Source: Acidisarcina sp.
GTDB taxonomy: Bacteria; Acidobacteriota; Terriglobia; Terriglobales; Acidobacteriaceae
Length of the DNA stretch: 64,000 bases
Reading direction: 5' to 3'
NCBI GenBank assembly: GCA_035539175.1
Contig: DATLIY010000006.1
Location: 1 to 64,000, forward strand
A program made the translations under genes and the position numbers. The notes under the pieces are model-generated. The model ran no database searches. It worked only from the letters and a program-made list of their open reading frames with translations, and was not told where the DNA came from. Shown piece after piece: positions 42,213-55,756 of the stretch; position 1 is the first letter of the stretch; every line of letters starts with the position of its first letter.

Positions 42213-43580
42213 GTGCTATGCTCAAAAGGAATACGCGGTGATTTGAATTTGCATTCTTCTTCCCCCGGCTCTGAAGTGCAGATAAGGCTTTCCAAAGCAG
42301 GCTCTCGAAGCACGAACCTCCTCCTGGTGCTGCTGTTGCTGCTGCCCGGTTTGGCAGGGTGTGGCAAGTTCCGTCGCCATCCAAAAAACGACATTGTCTA
42401 CGTCATGGTGAAGCAGACCTATCTGCGCGACCGCGTGGCAGCGCTCTCCAATCGGGTTGCTCCTGTGGTCAATGGACAGCGGCTGGAGATCGTGGAGCGG
42501 GGACGCCGCTTCCTCAAAGTAAAGACCGAAAAGAACGAGATCGGCTGGATTGAAGAGCGCGCCGTGATCGATGACACGGTCTATGAGGGATTCCAGGATC
42601 TGCGGACTTCGCATGAGAAGGATCCCGTGATTGCGACCGGAGTGCTGCGCGATGAGCTTTATGCCCATTTGACGCCGGGGCGGGACACGGCGCGTTTCTT
42701 TCTGCTGCCGGAGGGGGAGAAGCTTCAGTTGCTGGTGCGCGCCTCGGTGCCCAAGCCGCAGTCGCCTTTGATCGCTCTTCCCAAGCCGGTCGCGACTCCG
42801 CTACCCCACAAGGGTGGCAAAGCCGCTGGTCCGGAGGCCAAGGCCGGCGTGAAAAAGACGCCAAATCCGGCGGCCGCAGGACAAGCATCTCCAGGACAAG
42901 CATCTCCAGGGCAGTCAGCGACAGGACAGGCAGCGACAGGACAGGCAGCGACAGCGGCTACCGAGGCTCCTCCTCCCCCCTTGGAAGACTGGTGGCTGGT
43001 TCGCAGCAGCCAGGGGAAAGTCGGGTGGCTGCTGGCGCGCCGCGTGGACGTCGATGTGCCGGAGGCGATCGCCGGATATGCCGAGGGCCAGAAGATCGTA
43101 GGCTCCTATGTGCTGGCCACGGTGCAGGACCTGGAAGCCTCGACCCCGGACAAAATGGTGCCGGAGTACGTCACCGTTCTGAACGCCTACAAGGACGGCC
43201 TGCCCTACGACTTCGATCAGGTCCGGGTCTTTACCTGGAACACGAAGAAGCATCGTTATGAGACGGCCTATCGCCAGCGGAGCCTGCAAGGGTTTCTTCC
43301 AATAGAGGTCGGCAAGAAGGCCTTCGATAATCAAGGCCCCGTCCCATACTTCAGCTTCCGGCAGGCGACGGGCGACCAGATTGCGGTGGATCCTGCAACC
43401 GGGATCGCGAAGCCAGGCCAGACCGAGACGCTGACCTTCCGGATGGATGGCGTGATGGTGAAGCGGGTGGGTCCGCCGGGGCAGCCGGTGGTGACCCGGC
43501 AAGCGGAGAAGGCGAAATCCGCCGCACATGCGCCAGGGCATCCATCGGGGCATAGGAAAAGTCACAAAGCCGCACGGTAG
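42213..43580 (+). CDS. SH3b-domain lipoprotein with Ala/Gln/Pro-rich linker
   Basis: 455 residues as counted from GTG 42213; downstream TTG codons (42243, 42249) close to an AAAAGGA site are good alternatives. Lipobox LPGLAGC about residue 50. Two regions around VYVMVKQTYLRDRVAAL...GQRLEIVERGRRFLKVKTEKNEIGWIEERAV and WWLVRSSQGKVGWLLARRVD look like bacterial SH3 domains, separated by a low-complexity linker of GQASPGQ-type repeats (15-bp DNA repeats near 42885-42955). Likely cell-wall or outer-membrane protein; no enzyme domain seen. Confidence 0.8.
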   Translation: MLCSKGIRGDLNLHSSSPGSEVQIRLSKAGSRSTNLLLVLLLLLPGLAGCGKFRRHPKNDIVYVMVKQTYLRDRVAALSNRVAPVVNGQRLEIVERGRRFLKVKTEKNEIGWIEERAVIDDTVYEGFQDLRTSHEKDPVIATGVLRDELYAHLTPGRDTARFFLLPEGEKLQLLVRASVPKPQSPLIALPKPVATPLPHKGGKAAGPEAKAGVKKTPNPAAAGQASPGQASPGQSATGQAATGQAATAATEAPPPPLEDWWLVRSSQGKVGWLLARRVDVDVPEAIAGYAEGQKIVGSYVLATVQDLEASTPDKMVPEYVTVLNAYKDGLPYDFDQVRVFTWNTKKHRYETAYRQRSLQGFLPIEVGKKAFDNQGPVPYFSFRQATGDQIAVDPATGIAKPGQTETLTFRMDGVMVKRVGPPGQPVVTRQAEKAKSAAHAPGHPSGHRKSHKAAR

Positions 43581-43591
43581 CGGCGTACCCT

Positions 43592-44878
43592 CTACCCGAG
43601 AAAGGCGGCGATGGCGCTGACGACCGTCTGCTGCTCCTCTTCCCGCAGCTCGGGATACATAGGCAGGGCCAGAACCTCGGCGGCGGCGCGCTCGCTCTCC
43701 GGCAGGTCTCCCGCCTTATACCCGAGAAACTTCAGGCATTCCTGTTGATGCAGCGGCACCGGGTAGTAGATCTCGGAGCCAATTTTCTTGTCGCTGAGGA
43801 ACTTCCGCAGCGTGTCCCGCTCGCGAACGCGCAGGACGTACTGGTGATAGACGTGGGTTGCACGGGGATGGCAGGCGGGCAGAACAACGCCATGCTCGGG
43901 ATAGACCCTGCCCGTGTCCACCACTCCTGCCGCGTGGAAGAGCCGATCGTAGTTGGCAGCGAGTTGCCGGCGGCGTTCGTTCCATCGCTCTACATATGCC
44001 AGCTTTACCAGCAGGATGGCGGCCTGAATGGTATCCAGACGGCTGTTCCAGCCGATTTCGTCGTGATAGTACCGGCGGCGCATGCCGTGTGCCCGCAGCA
44101 TTTTCGCCCGCTGGGCAAAATTTTCGTCAGAGGTGGTTACCATGCCGGCGTCGCCACAGGCACTCAGGTTCTTGGTGGGATAGAAACTGAAGGCTGCCAG
44201 GTCTCCCAGCGAACCCGCTGGGCGCCCGTCCCATGCCGCACCAAAGGCCTGCGCCGCGTCCTCAATCAGCAATAAGCCAAAGCGCCGGCGCAGATCTTCG
44301 AAGCGGTCCCACTCCGCCGTCTGCCCATAGAGGTGAACCGGCATCACGGCGCGCAGCCGGGGGTGGCGAGCTGCGATCAGAATCGTCTCCACATGGCCAG
44401 GATTGAGGTTGAAGCTTACCGGATCGATGTCGGCGAGCACCGGCTCAGCCCCCGCGCGCAGGATCGAGCTCACGGTGGCAAAGAAGGTGAAGGGCGTGGT
44501 GATGACGGCATCCCCTTCGCCGATTCCCGCAGCAGCCATGGCGAGCCATAACGCATCGGTTCCCGAGGCGCACCCGATTCCGAACGCAGCATTGCAGGTC
44601 GCGGCGGCTTGCCTCTCAAATTCGGCGACCTGCTCGCCCAGGATGTAGTGCTGGGTGGCAAAGACTCTCTCCACCGCCGCCAGCATCTCTGGCCCGATCT
44701 CGGCATACTGCCGGGAAAAATCGAGCACGGGAACCGGGTTGGCTGAGGAAGGAGTCACAGGGGTGGAGGAGTGGCCGGAGGATTCTTTGGGTGGCAGCAC
44801 ATTTTCGATGCTAGCACCGTCCAGATTCTCCCGAGGGTGACGAAATGCCCGCGGCATCTTACAGGGGGCTTTCTGCAT
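43592..44878 (-). CDS. DegT/DnrJ/EryC1/StrS sugar aminotransferase
   Basis: 428 residues. PLP fold type I: PFTFFATVSSILRAGAEPVLADID, VMPVHLYGQ, LLIEDAAQAFGAAWDG, and SFYPTKNLSACGDAG with the PLP lysine; C-terminal YYPVPLHQQECL is typical. Makes an amino sugar on an NDP-sugar for glycan or LPS. The 48 residues before VPVLDFSRQY are not conserved, so the start is uncertain. No sugar-nucleotide genes adjoin it. Confidence 0.92.
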   Translation of the reverse strand: MQKAPCKMPRAFRHPRENLDGASIENVLPPKESSGHSSTPVTPSSANPVPVLDFSRQYAEIGPEMLAAVERVFATQHYILGEQVAEFERQAAATCNAAFGIGCASGTDALWLAMAAAGIGEGDAVITTPFTFFATVSSILRAGAEPVLADIDPVSFNLNPGHVETILIAARHPRLRAVMPVHLYGQTAEWDRFEDLRRRFGLLLIEDAAQAFGAAWDGRPAGSLGDLAAFSFYPTKNLSACGDAGMVTTSDENFAQRAKMLRAHGMRRRYYHDEIGWNSRLDTIQAAILLVKLAYVERWNERRRQLAANYDRLFHAAGVVDTGRVYPEHGVVLPACHPRATHVYHQYVLRVRERDTLRKFLSDKKIGSEIYYPVPLHQQECLKFLGYKAGDLPESERAAAEVLALPMYPELREEEQQTVVSAIAAFLG

Positions 44879-44961
44879 CTTACTAAGGCTGACGTTGAGC
44901 GGTTTTATCTGCTTCTGGCTACAACGTTTGTGGCACAGGAAGGAAAACCAGGTTGGGGCAG

Positions 44962-44990
44962 TTGATAATGACTGCGGTGAACGTTATGGT
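44962..44990 (+). promoter_or_regulatory. Candidate sigma-70 promoter for hfq
   Basis: TTGATA (44962-44967), 17-bp spacer, TATGGT (44985-44990). It would give a 5' UTR of about 100 nt before hfq. Prediction by eye. Confidence 0.45.
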
Positions 44991-45099
44991 GTTAGAACAC
45001 ATTTGAGTGTCTGCCCGAAGCAAGGGGCGCTGGCACAAGCTTTATTGCATTGAAGCGTGAGCACACGAATTAAAAACCGAAACAGCAGGAGATCGGCAC

Positions 45100-45423
45100 A
45101 TGGAAAGCAAGCCGGCACAGAACATTCAGGATACGTTTCTGAATACCGTCCGCAAGGATAAGACCCCAATCACGATCTACCTGGTGAGTGGCGTGAAGCT
45201 CACAGGGAAGATCCGCTCGTTTGATAAGTACTCAGTTCTGTTGGAGAACAACAGCCAGGAGCAACTGATCTTCAAACACGCGATATCCACCGTCGTCAGC
45301 AATCGCGCCGTCCTGCATAGTGAGCACAGGCCAGTCGCGAGCACGGGGCCTGTAGCCCCGGCAAGCCCGTTGACTCCGTCCGGCGTTCCTTCCGAGAGCG
45401 CTGCCGGAAGCCCTCGTTCCTAA
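45100..45423 (+). CDS. hfq: RNA chaperone Hfq
   Basis: 107 residues. Sm1 ([30 protein letters not shown]) and Sm2 ([25 protein letters not shown]) are intact, with FKHAIST in place of the usual YKHAIST. A Pro/Ser/Ala-rich tail of about 35 residues follows. Binds small RNAs and mRNAs as a hexamer. AGGAG site well placed. hflX begins 34 bp downstream, the classic hfq-hflX pairing. Confidence 0.96.
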   Translation: MESKPAQNIQDTFLNTVRKDKTPITIYLVSGVKLTGKIRSFDKYSVLLENNSQEQLIFKHAISTVVSNRAVLHSEHRPVASTGPVAPASPLTPSGVPSESAAGSPRS

Positions 45424-45457
45424 TCAGCCGGGTATATGGCTGCCAGGCGGCGTTGGC

Positions 45458-46906
45458 GTGGATGACCATCGACTGAAGAATACGAGTCTCTCTCCCGACC
45501 GCGCGTTGCTGGTTGCCGTGGATCTGGGACAGAACCGGAAGAGTGTACCCCGGAGCGCAGCTTTGGCACGGGAGGCGGCGAACGCAGCCTCTCCCGGCGA
45601 AGGCATGCAGATGCCTGCGCCGGAGATGGGTTCCGAGGCGGCACTGGACGAGTTTCGCGAGCTGGTGACCAGCGCCGGCGCAGAGGTCGTGGCGGAGGTA
45701 GCCCAGCGCCGGCAGAAAGCCGACCCTGCCACGCTGATCGGTAGCGGCAAGGTGGAGGAGCTCGCTGCCGTCGCGGCTTCGTGCGGCGCTACCCTGATCC
45801 TCTTCGACCATGACCTGACGCCCACCCAGCAGCGCAACCTGGAGGAGGCGCTGCCGTGCCGGGTTGTGGACCGGACGCAGCTCATTCTCGACATCTTTGC
45901 GCGCCACGCGCGAACCCGGGAGGGCCAGTTACAAGTGGAGCTGGCGCAACTGGAGTACATGCTGCCCCGGCTCACGGGTCGCGGCCTCTTCATGTCTCAG
46001 ACCGGCGGCGGCATTGGCACCCGCGGCCCCGGTGAAACCCAGTTGGAGACCGATCGCCGCAAGATTCAGCGGCGTCTGGTCCAGTTACGGCGCGATCTTG
46101 AGTCCGTGCGGCGGGTGCGCAGCCTGCAGCGGGAGCGCCGGGAGTCCGTGCCTGTTCCCACAGTGGCGCTGGTGGGCTACACCAATGCCGGCAAAAGCAC
46201 GCTCTTCAACGCGCTGACGGATGCCGGGGTGCTGGAGTCGTCGCGGATGTTCGCCACGCTCGATCCCAAGCTGCGGGCGATCCAGTTGCCGTCGCGGCGG
46301 AAGATCCTGCTCTCCGATACGGTTGGCTTTTTGAGGAATCTGCCGCACACGCTGGTAACCTCATTTCGCGCGACGCTGGAGGAGGTGCAAAAGGCCGAGG
46401 TTCTGCTGCACGTCTGCGATGTATCCAGCCCGGTGTTTGAGGAGCAGAAGGCCGAGGTCGAGAAGGTTCTGGATGAGCTGGATGCTCTCAGCAAGCCGCG
46501 GATCGAAGTGCTGAACAAGATGGATCTGCTGCCGCCGGAACAGCAGGAGAATCTACGCGCGCAAGGGCGGCTGCTGCTCTCGGCGCGGAAGGGCGAGGGA
46601 ATCGAGGACCTGCTGCGCCGCATCGACGCGAGTCTGGTGACCGATCCCATTGTCCGTCAGGAGTTCGTCGTTCCTCAGGACGAGGGTGCTGTGCTGGCCG
46701 CACTGGAAGGTGGAACCGTGCTTCACCAGCGCCGTTTTGAAGGCAACAACGTGCATTTATCGCTGGCTGGGCCGGCTTCACTGCTCTCCAGATATCGCCG
46801 CTTCCGGGTGGCCGCAGACACAGGTACGGGCCGTGATGTTGGGAGCGGAGCAACGTCCCAGGATCACGGCCCGTCCGACCCTGAACCGGGTCTAGGTAAT
46901 ACCTGA
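45458..46906 (+). CDS. hflX: Ribosome-associated GTPase HflX
   Basis: 482 residues. N-terminal glycine-rich domain with [13 protein letters not shown] and [16 protein letters not shown], the coiled [21 protein letters not shown] linker, and G1 [10 protein letters not shown]3 DTVGF, G4 NKMD. Splits stalled or heat-damaged ribosomes. GTG start, 34 bp after hfq. The last 40 residues are Gly/Ser-rich and not family-conserved. Confidence 0.95.
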   Translation: MDDHRLKNTSLSPDRALLVAVDLGQNRKSVPRSAALAREAANAASPGEGMQMPAPEMGSEAALDEFRELVTSAGAEVVAEVAQRRQKADPATLIGSGKVEELAAVAASCGATLILFDHDLTPTQQRNLEEALPCRVVDRTQLILDIFARHARTREGQLQVELAQLEYMLPRLTGRGLFMSQTGGGIGTRGPGETQLETDRRKIQRRLVQLRRDLESVRRVRSLQRERRESVPVPTVALVGYTNAGKSTLFNALTDAGVLESSRMFATLDPKLRAIQLPSRRKILLSDTVGFLRNLPHTLVTSFRATLEEVQKAEVLLHVCDVSSPVFEEQKAEVEKVLDELDALSKPRIEVLNKMDLLPPEQQENLRAQGRLLLSARKGEGIEDLLRRIDASLVTDPIVRQEFVVPQDEGAVLAALEGGTVLHQRRFEGNNVHLSLAGPASLLSRYRRFRVAADTGTGRDVGSGATSQDHGPSDPEPGLGNT

Positions 46907-47244
46907 TAGTTTACGCTGGGTAATCTTCAAGTCAATGCAAATTCCCGGCCCGCTCAAGAAAAACAGCAGTTGATTGCGAACAGGGAATTCGTGGAAAGGC
47001 GATGGCGATCAAGGCCGTCGTCAACCTGGGCGCTGAATTTATTTTTTCTATTTTTTCTCGGGAAAGTAAGCATTTCCCCAGAAAAAAATGAACCCGCAAA
47101 TCGCCTGCAAGTCAAATGGAATGTTGGCCTTTGCCGGCCTTCGCCGACTATTTCGGCCATGTTTGACATGAGAAATTTCCTCTGTTACATCTAGATGTTC
47201 CGCAAACATTTCTCAGCACTTCTCCACCGCAGTACGGTGACCGT
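46907..47244. other. 338-bp region upstream of the ATP synthase operon
   Basis: No credible gene. Contains T-rich tracts (47038-47060), a short GGGAAA/TTTCCC inverted repeat near 47061-47079 that is not followed by T's on either strand, and the operon promoter described separately. Confidence 0.5.
47163..47191 (+). promoter_or_regulatory. Candidate promoter of the ATP synthase operon
   Basis: Consensus -35 TTGACA (47163-47168), 17-bp spacer, weak -10 TACATC (47186-47191), 53 bp before the first start codon. The -35 is the best match in the gap; the -10 is poor. Confidence 0.45.
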
Positions 47245-47712
47245 ATGGATGAAATACTGCAGCAACTCGGCGAACTTATAGTCGGCTCTGTCCCGACGAT
47301 TCTGCTTTTTTTTGTTCTTGTGGTGGCGTATGAGTATCTGATTCACAAGCCCTTGATGCGGATGCTGGAAGAGCGCCGCAGCCGGACGACAGGTGCGATC
47401 GAGAGGGCTCAGGACGCCATCAACGAGGCGGATGCGAAGACGCTCGAGTATGAGTCCAGCCTGCGGGCGGCGCGCGGGGAGATCCTGCGGGCACGCGAGC
47501 AGCGGATTCAGCAGTGGAATAACGAACGCGACAAGGCGCTCGAAGATATCCGGCTGCAGGCGCACACCCGCACCCAGGCAGCCAGGGCGCAACTGGAGAC
47601 CGAGGTTGCTGCGGCTCGTAAGACAATCGAGGGCTCCGTGGAACAACTTGCGGGGCAGATTTTGAAGGCCGTTTTAGTGGCGGATGTGGCCCCCGCGGAG
47701 AGTACCCGTTGA
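47245..47712 (+). CDS. ATP synthase b' subunit
   Basis: 155 residues: one N-terminal membrane helix (VPTILLFFVLVVAYEYLIHKPL), then a long charged coiled coil (about 45-140). Forms the peripheral stalk with the second b-type subunit that follows. First gene of the operon; the final codon overlaps the next gene's TTG. Could be called AtpF-like; two b-type genes in tandem, as in cyanobacterial/alpha-proteobacterial complexes. Confidence 0.88.
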   Translation: MDEILQQLGELIVGSVPTILLFFVLVVAYEYLIHKPLMRMLEERRSRTTGAIERAQDAINEADAKTLEYESSLRAARGEILRAREQRIQQWNNERDKALEDIRLQAHTRTQAARAQLETEVAAARKTIEGSVEQLAGQILKAVLVADVAPAESTR

Positions 47713-48476
47713 AGCGCAGTTCTGGAATCGGTACCTGTAGTTTTCTGCTGATTTTTTCGCTTTCTATTTTTTCCGGTAATGTTGCCCTTGCTCAGGCTGC
47801 GACAGCGGCTTCGCCGGCACAGTCTGGAATCAGCGAGCCCGCAGCGCAGCCCGCATCTGCGAAAGATTCGGCCGCCGCCCCGGAGGCTGGGGCTGAAGCG
47901 AAGAAGGCCAGCGATTCGGAGAGCGAGACCGAAGCTTTCCGCCATTCGCCCGTAGTGCAGAAGCTTGCCAACGCCTTCCATCTCCCTATCGAGACGGCAG
48001 CGCGGTTGTTTGAATTTCTCAACTTCGGAATCCTCGCTTTTTCCGTCCTGTACGTGATCTTCAAGTACGTTCCCAAGGCCTTCCGCAATCGCAACGCCGC
48101 CATCCAGAAGCAGTTGGTGGACGCGCGCAGCGCCACCGAGGTGGCCAGCGAAAGGCTGAAGGGAGTCGAAGCGCGGCTCTCGCGTCTGGATGAAGAGATC
48201 GCCGCGATTCGGAAGGAAGTGGAGCAGGAGTCTCTTAAGGACGAGGCTCGCATCAAAGCGACCGTCGAAGAGGAGCGGAAGAGAATTGTCGAGGCGGCCG
48301 GACACGAGATTGATGCCGCTGCTTCCGCGGCGCAGCGCGAGCTGAAGCGCTTTGCCGCTGAGTTGGCCGTGCAGAGGGCGACCAGCGAGCTCTCCCTTAC
48401 CCCCGAGACGGATCGCATGCTGGTGCAGAATTTTGCCCGCAGTCTGGGGAAAGAGAATCAGGGAGGCCGAAACTAA
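47709..48476 (+). CDS. atpF: ATP synthase b subunit with N-terminal signal peptide and extension
   Basis: 255 residues, about 90 more than usual. A clear signal peptide (MKRSSGIGTCSFLLIFSLSIFSGNVALAQ) precedes an Ala/Pro/Ser/Glu-rich stretch (30-80), then the normal helix LFEFLNFGILAFSVLYVIFKYVP and a long coiled coil. The signal would place the N-terminus outside, consistent with a b subunit that has its N-terminus in the periplasm and coiled coil in the cytoplasm. TTG start in overlap with b'; the next gene begins inside its stop (TAATG). Confidence 0.92.
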   Translation: MKRSSGIGTCSFLLIFSLSIFSGNVALAQAATAASPAQSGISEPAAQPASAKDSAAAPEAGAEAKKASDSESETEAFRHSPVVQKLANAFHLPIETAARLFEFLNFGILAFSVLYVIFKYVPKAFRNRNAAIQKQLVDARSATEVASERLKGVEARLSRLDEEIAAIRKEVEQESLKDEARIKATVEEERKRIVEAAGHEIDAAASAAQRELKRFAAELAVQRATSELSLTPETDRMLVQNFARSLGKENQGGRN

Positions 48477-49015
48477 TGTCACTCTATGCTTCCCGCTATG
48501 CCCGTGCCTTTGCTGAAGCGGTGGAGGCTGCCAAGCTCGATCCTGAGGATGTTGACCGTCAGCTCAACGATTTTGCTGCGACCTGGAATGGCAGCACCGA
48601 GCTGCGCGAGGTTCTGAACAATCCGGCCGTGGCCAGCAAGGAGAGGGTTGCGGTTCTGGACAAGATCAACACCCGGATGGGATGTTCTCCGCTGGTGCGC
48701 AACTTTCTCGCGGTGCTCATCAACCATAACCGCCTGGGTGGCTTCAACGAGATCTTTGCGGATTTCCGCCGGGAGATGCATCGACGGCTTGGGATCGCCG
48801 AGGCGCATGTGACCACCGCGCGCAAACTGGACGACGACGAGCGACGGGAGTTGGAAGAGCATGTTGCCCGGCTGGCAGGAGCGCGGGTGGAAGCGCAGTT
48901 TGAAGAAGACAAGACGATTCTGGGCGGGGCGGTCGTGCGGATCGGCAGCACAGTTTACGACGGCTCCGTGCTCGGCAACTTGCGGAAGCTAAGAGAGCAG
49001 CTCATCGCTGGCTGA
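48476..49015 (+). CDS. atpH: ATP synthase delta subunit
   Basis: 179 residues: N-terminal six-helix bundle (YASRYARAFAEAVEAA) and C-terminal domain with GRRVEAQFEEDKTILGGAVVRIGSTVYDGSVLGNLRKLREQL-type end. Links the b stalk to the alpha/beta ring. Overlaps atpF by 1 bp. Confidence 0.93.
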   Translation: MSLYASRYARAFAEAVEAAKLDPEDVDRQLNDFAATWNGSTELREVLNNPAVASKERVAVLDKINTRMGCSPLVRNFLAVLINHNRLGGFNEIFADFRREMHRRLGIAEAHVTTARKLDDDERRELEEHVARLAGARVEAQFEEDKTILGGAVVRIGSTVYDGSVLGNLRKLREQLIAG

Positions 49016-49057
49016 AAAACGTATTTTCAAATCATTGAGATTCTGTTGGGAAAGTGA

Positions 49058-50608
<1,551 letters not shown>

Positions 50609-50629
50609 AGGAAGCTAGGCGAACGACAC

Positions 50630-53168
<2,539 letters not shown>

Positions 53169-53175
53169 GGCGGCG

Positions 53176-53595
53176 ATGGCAGATACAGACAATCAACTGA
53201 GGGTCCGGCTGGTAACGCCGGAACGCATCCTCGCCGACTTAATGGCGGATGCGGTCGAACTTCCCGCGAGATCGGGCTATCTGGAAGTACTCTACGGTCA
53301 TGCTCCGTTGCTGGCGGAACTGGGCGCGGGAGACGTGACACTCCATGGCGGAGTCGCCGGCGAGCTGCGCTTCAACGTGGCCTGGGGATTCGTTGAGGTG
53401 CTTCCGGAACGGGTCACGATTCTGGCCGACAGCGCCTTGAAGCCGGAAGAGATCGATACCGTTCGCGCCCAGCAGAAGCTCGACGAGGGCTATAAGCTTT
53501 GGGCTGAAGCGGGCGACGATCCCGGGAAGTATGAACATGCGAACGACGTCATCGACAAGGCGCAGGCACGCCTGGCGAGCGCCGCACATAAGTGA
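53176..53595 (+). CDS. atpC: ATP synthase epsilon subunit
   Basis: 139 residues: N-terminal beta sandwich (RLVTPERILADLMADAVELPARSGYLEVLYGHAPLLAEL) and C-terminal two-helix hairpin. Last gene of the operon, seven bases after atpD. Confidence 0.95.
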   Translation: MADTDNQLRVRLVTPERILADLMADAVELPARSGYLEVLYGHAPLLAELGAGDVTLHGGVAGELRFNVAWGFVEVLPERVTILADSALKPEEIDTVRAQQKLDEGYKLWAEAGDDPGKYEHANDVIDKAQARLASAAHK

Positions 53596-53763
53596 TAGGG
53601 CCTCTTCCGAGGGGAAATATACAGGACTCCCCGAACAAGGAAGAGATACAACAGGAGATGGAAAAAGGGCTGGCCTGATGGCGAGTCCTTTTTCTTGGTG
53701 CGAGCTTCCTTCCAAAGTAACTGGCAGGGCGATGGGCCGAGGTCGATGGCAGAAAGGAAATTT

Positions 53764-54846
53764 GTGAAGAATCTTCTGACGTTTTTTGCGTTGGTGATGC
53801 TGGCGGGGGTAGCGGTACCTAATAAAACAGCGCTGGGTGAATCCGCGCGGGCGCAGGCTGCCGGCGCGACCTCGACCACATTTCATAATCCCTTGCTGCC
53901 GTCGGGTGCGGATCCCTGGGTCACCTATGCAGATGGCTTCTACTACTACATGAACACTACCGGCGACAATCTGACGATCTGGAAGACGCGCAACGTCGCC
54001 GACCTTGCGACGGCAGAGAAGAAGGTGGTGTGGACTCCGCCTGCAAGCGGGGCTTATTCGAAGGAGATATGGGCTCCCGAGCTGCACCGCATTCAAGGGA
54101 AGTGGTACATCTACTTCGCTGCTGATGGTGGGAGCAACGACACGCATCGCATCTGGGCGATTGAAAATGCCTCCGCCGATCCGTTGCAGGGCACCTGGGA
54201 GTTCAAAGGCAAGGTCGCCGATCCCTCGGACAAGTGGGCCATTGACGCTTCCGTTTTTGAGAATGGAGGCAGGCTCTACATGGTCTGGTCGGGATGGGAG
54301 GGCGATACCAATGGAGTGCAGAGCATCTACCTGGCGCAGATGAAGAATCCCTGGACGATTGAAGGAAGGCGGGTCCGCATCTCGACCCCGGAATACCCTT
54401 GGGAGAAGGTTGGCGATCTCGATCCGCAGAATCGGGTCATTGATCTGCCGCACGTAGATGTGAACGAAGGTCCTGAAGTCCTGCAGCATGGCGGCTCGAT
54501 CTTTCTGGTGTACTCCGCCAGCGGCTGCTGGGCCAACTATTACGAACTGGGGATGCTTACCGCCCGCGCGAGCAGTAATCTCATGGATCCAGCGTCATGG
54601 AAAAAGTCTTCCCGGCCGGTGTTTCGACAGGATCCGCAGGCTGGAGCCTTTGGCACCGGACACAACTCCTTCTTCCGGTCCGCCGATGGCAAGACTGACT
54701 GGATTCTGTATCACGCCAACGCCAGGATCAATCAGGGATGCGGAGGAAATCGCGCACCGCGTGCACAGCCGTTTACGTGGAATCCGGATGGAACGCCGGA
54801 GTTCGGCAAGCCGCTTCCGCTGGATCAGGAAATACCCAGGCCATAG
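53764..54846 (+). CDS. Secreted GH43-family glycoside hydrolase
   Basis: 360 residues from GTG 53764 (AAAGGA 5 bases upstream); ATG 53746 is possible. Signal peptide KNLLTFFALVMLAGVAVPNKTALG. Five-bladed GH43 propeller: catalytic Asp in LLPSGADPWVTYADG, IWAPELHRIQGKWYIYFAA, acidic pKa-setting Asp in KWAIDASVF, general-acid Glu in HVDVNEGPEVL. Likely alpha-L-arabinofuranosidase or beta-xylosidase (COG3940-like). No polysaccharide locus nearby. Confidence 0.9.
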   Translation: MKNLLTFFALVMLAGVAVPNKTALGESARAQAAGATSTTFHNPLLPSGADPWVTYADGFYYYMNTTGDNLTIWKTRNVADLATAEKKVVWTPPASGAYSKEIWAPELHRIQGKWYIYFAADGGSNDTHRIWAIENASADPLQGTWEFKGKVADPSDKWAIDASVFENGGRLYMVWSGWEGDTNGVQSIYLAQMKNPWTIEGRRVRISTPEYPWEKVGDLDPQNRVIDLPHVDVNEGPEVLQHGGSIFLVYSASGCWANYYELGMLTARASSNLMDPASWKKSSRPVFRQDPQAGAFGTGHNSFFRSADGKTDWILYHANARINQGCGGNRAPRAQPFTWNPDGTPEFGKPLPLDQEIPRP

Positions 54847-54948
54847 GCTTCCGGGGACCACAATTGCGGGTGCATTTCGGTAGCCGGGGAGTGTATCTTC
54901 TTCGTGGGGTTGGCCGAGGTATTGAGTCCTCGAAAGGAAAGGAACCCA

Positions 54949-55704
54949 TTGGCTCAGCCGTTGTACGAGGTCGCTGCGGCAACACATCCCGGGATGGTTC
55001 GCCGCGGCAATGAAGATGCATTTGGACTCAGCCGGGAAGACGGTGTCTTCCTGGTCTGCGACGGCATGGGTGGAGCGGCAGCCGGAGAAGTCGCCAGCAG
55101 CATGACCGTCGCCGAGATTCTCAAGAGTTTTGAGGGCTGGAGGGGGGACAAGGAAGCGTGGCTCTCCCCCGCGGCGATCTTACGGGACGCTATCGCCGCC
55201 GCGAATCGCACGATTTTCTGCAAGGGAGCGAAGGATCCGCGTCTTTATGGAATGGGGACGACGCTGGTTGCCCTGGTCCTCTCAGGCAACTCGGCATGGG
55301 TGGCAAATGTTGGTGACAGCCGCTGCTACAGATTGCGCGGCGGCGCTCTGGAACAGATGACGCTCGATCACTCCTGGGTTGAGGAGCAGGTGCGCGTCGG
55401 GGCGATCACGGCAGACGAGGCGGCGCATTCTCCGCTTCGCAATGTGATTACCCGGGCAGTCGGCTCCCAGAAAACCATCTCTTCAGATATCGCGGAGCTA
55501 TCCCTGGTGGCCGGGGACCTGTTTTTGCTATGCAGCGACGGCCTTACACGCGAGTTGGGCTCAGAAGAATTACAGACAATTTTGCTGAAGGAGTGCAATC
55601 TGGAGGCGGCATGTAAACGGCTGATTCAATCAGCCAACCGTCACGGTGGTCACGACAATATCACCTGTCTGCTGGTGCGGGTCACTGGGCGAGGCGCAGA
55701 ATAG
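54949..55704 (+). CDS. PP2C-type Ser/Thr protein phosphatase
   Basis: 251 residues from the TTG following AAAGGAAAGGAA. Metal-binding motifs RRGNEDAFGL, LVCDGMGGAAAGE, ANVGDSRCYRL, CSDGLT, and GGHDNITCLLV are complete (Stp1/PrpC type). Dephosphorylates Ser/Thr-phosphorylated proteins in the cytoplasm. No eukaryote-like kinase adjoins it in the window. Confidence 0.92.
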   Translation: MAQPLYEVAAATHPGMVRRGNEDAFGLSREDGVFLVCDGMGGAAAGEVASSMTVAEILKSFEGWRGDKEAWLSPAAILRDAIAAANRTIFCKGAKDPRLYGMGTTLVALVLSGNSAWVANVGDSRCYRLRGGALEQMTLDHSWVEEQVRVGAITADEAAHSPLRNVITRAVGSQKTISSDIAELSLVAGDLFLLCSDGLTRELGSEELQTILLKECNLEAACKRLIQSANRHGGHDNITCLLVRVTGRGAE

Positions 55705-55756
55705 CGTGGTCGCAGCGACACTTGTGCGCTTCGAATCCTGAGGAGAAGGATGTGCG

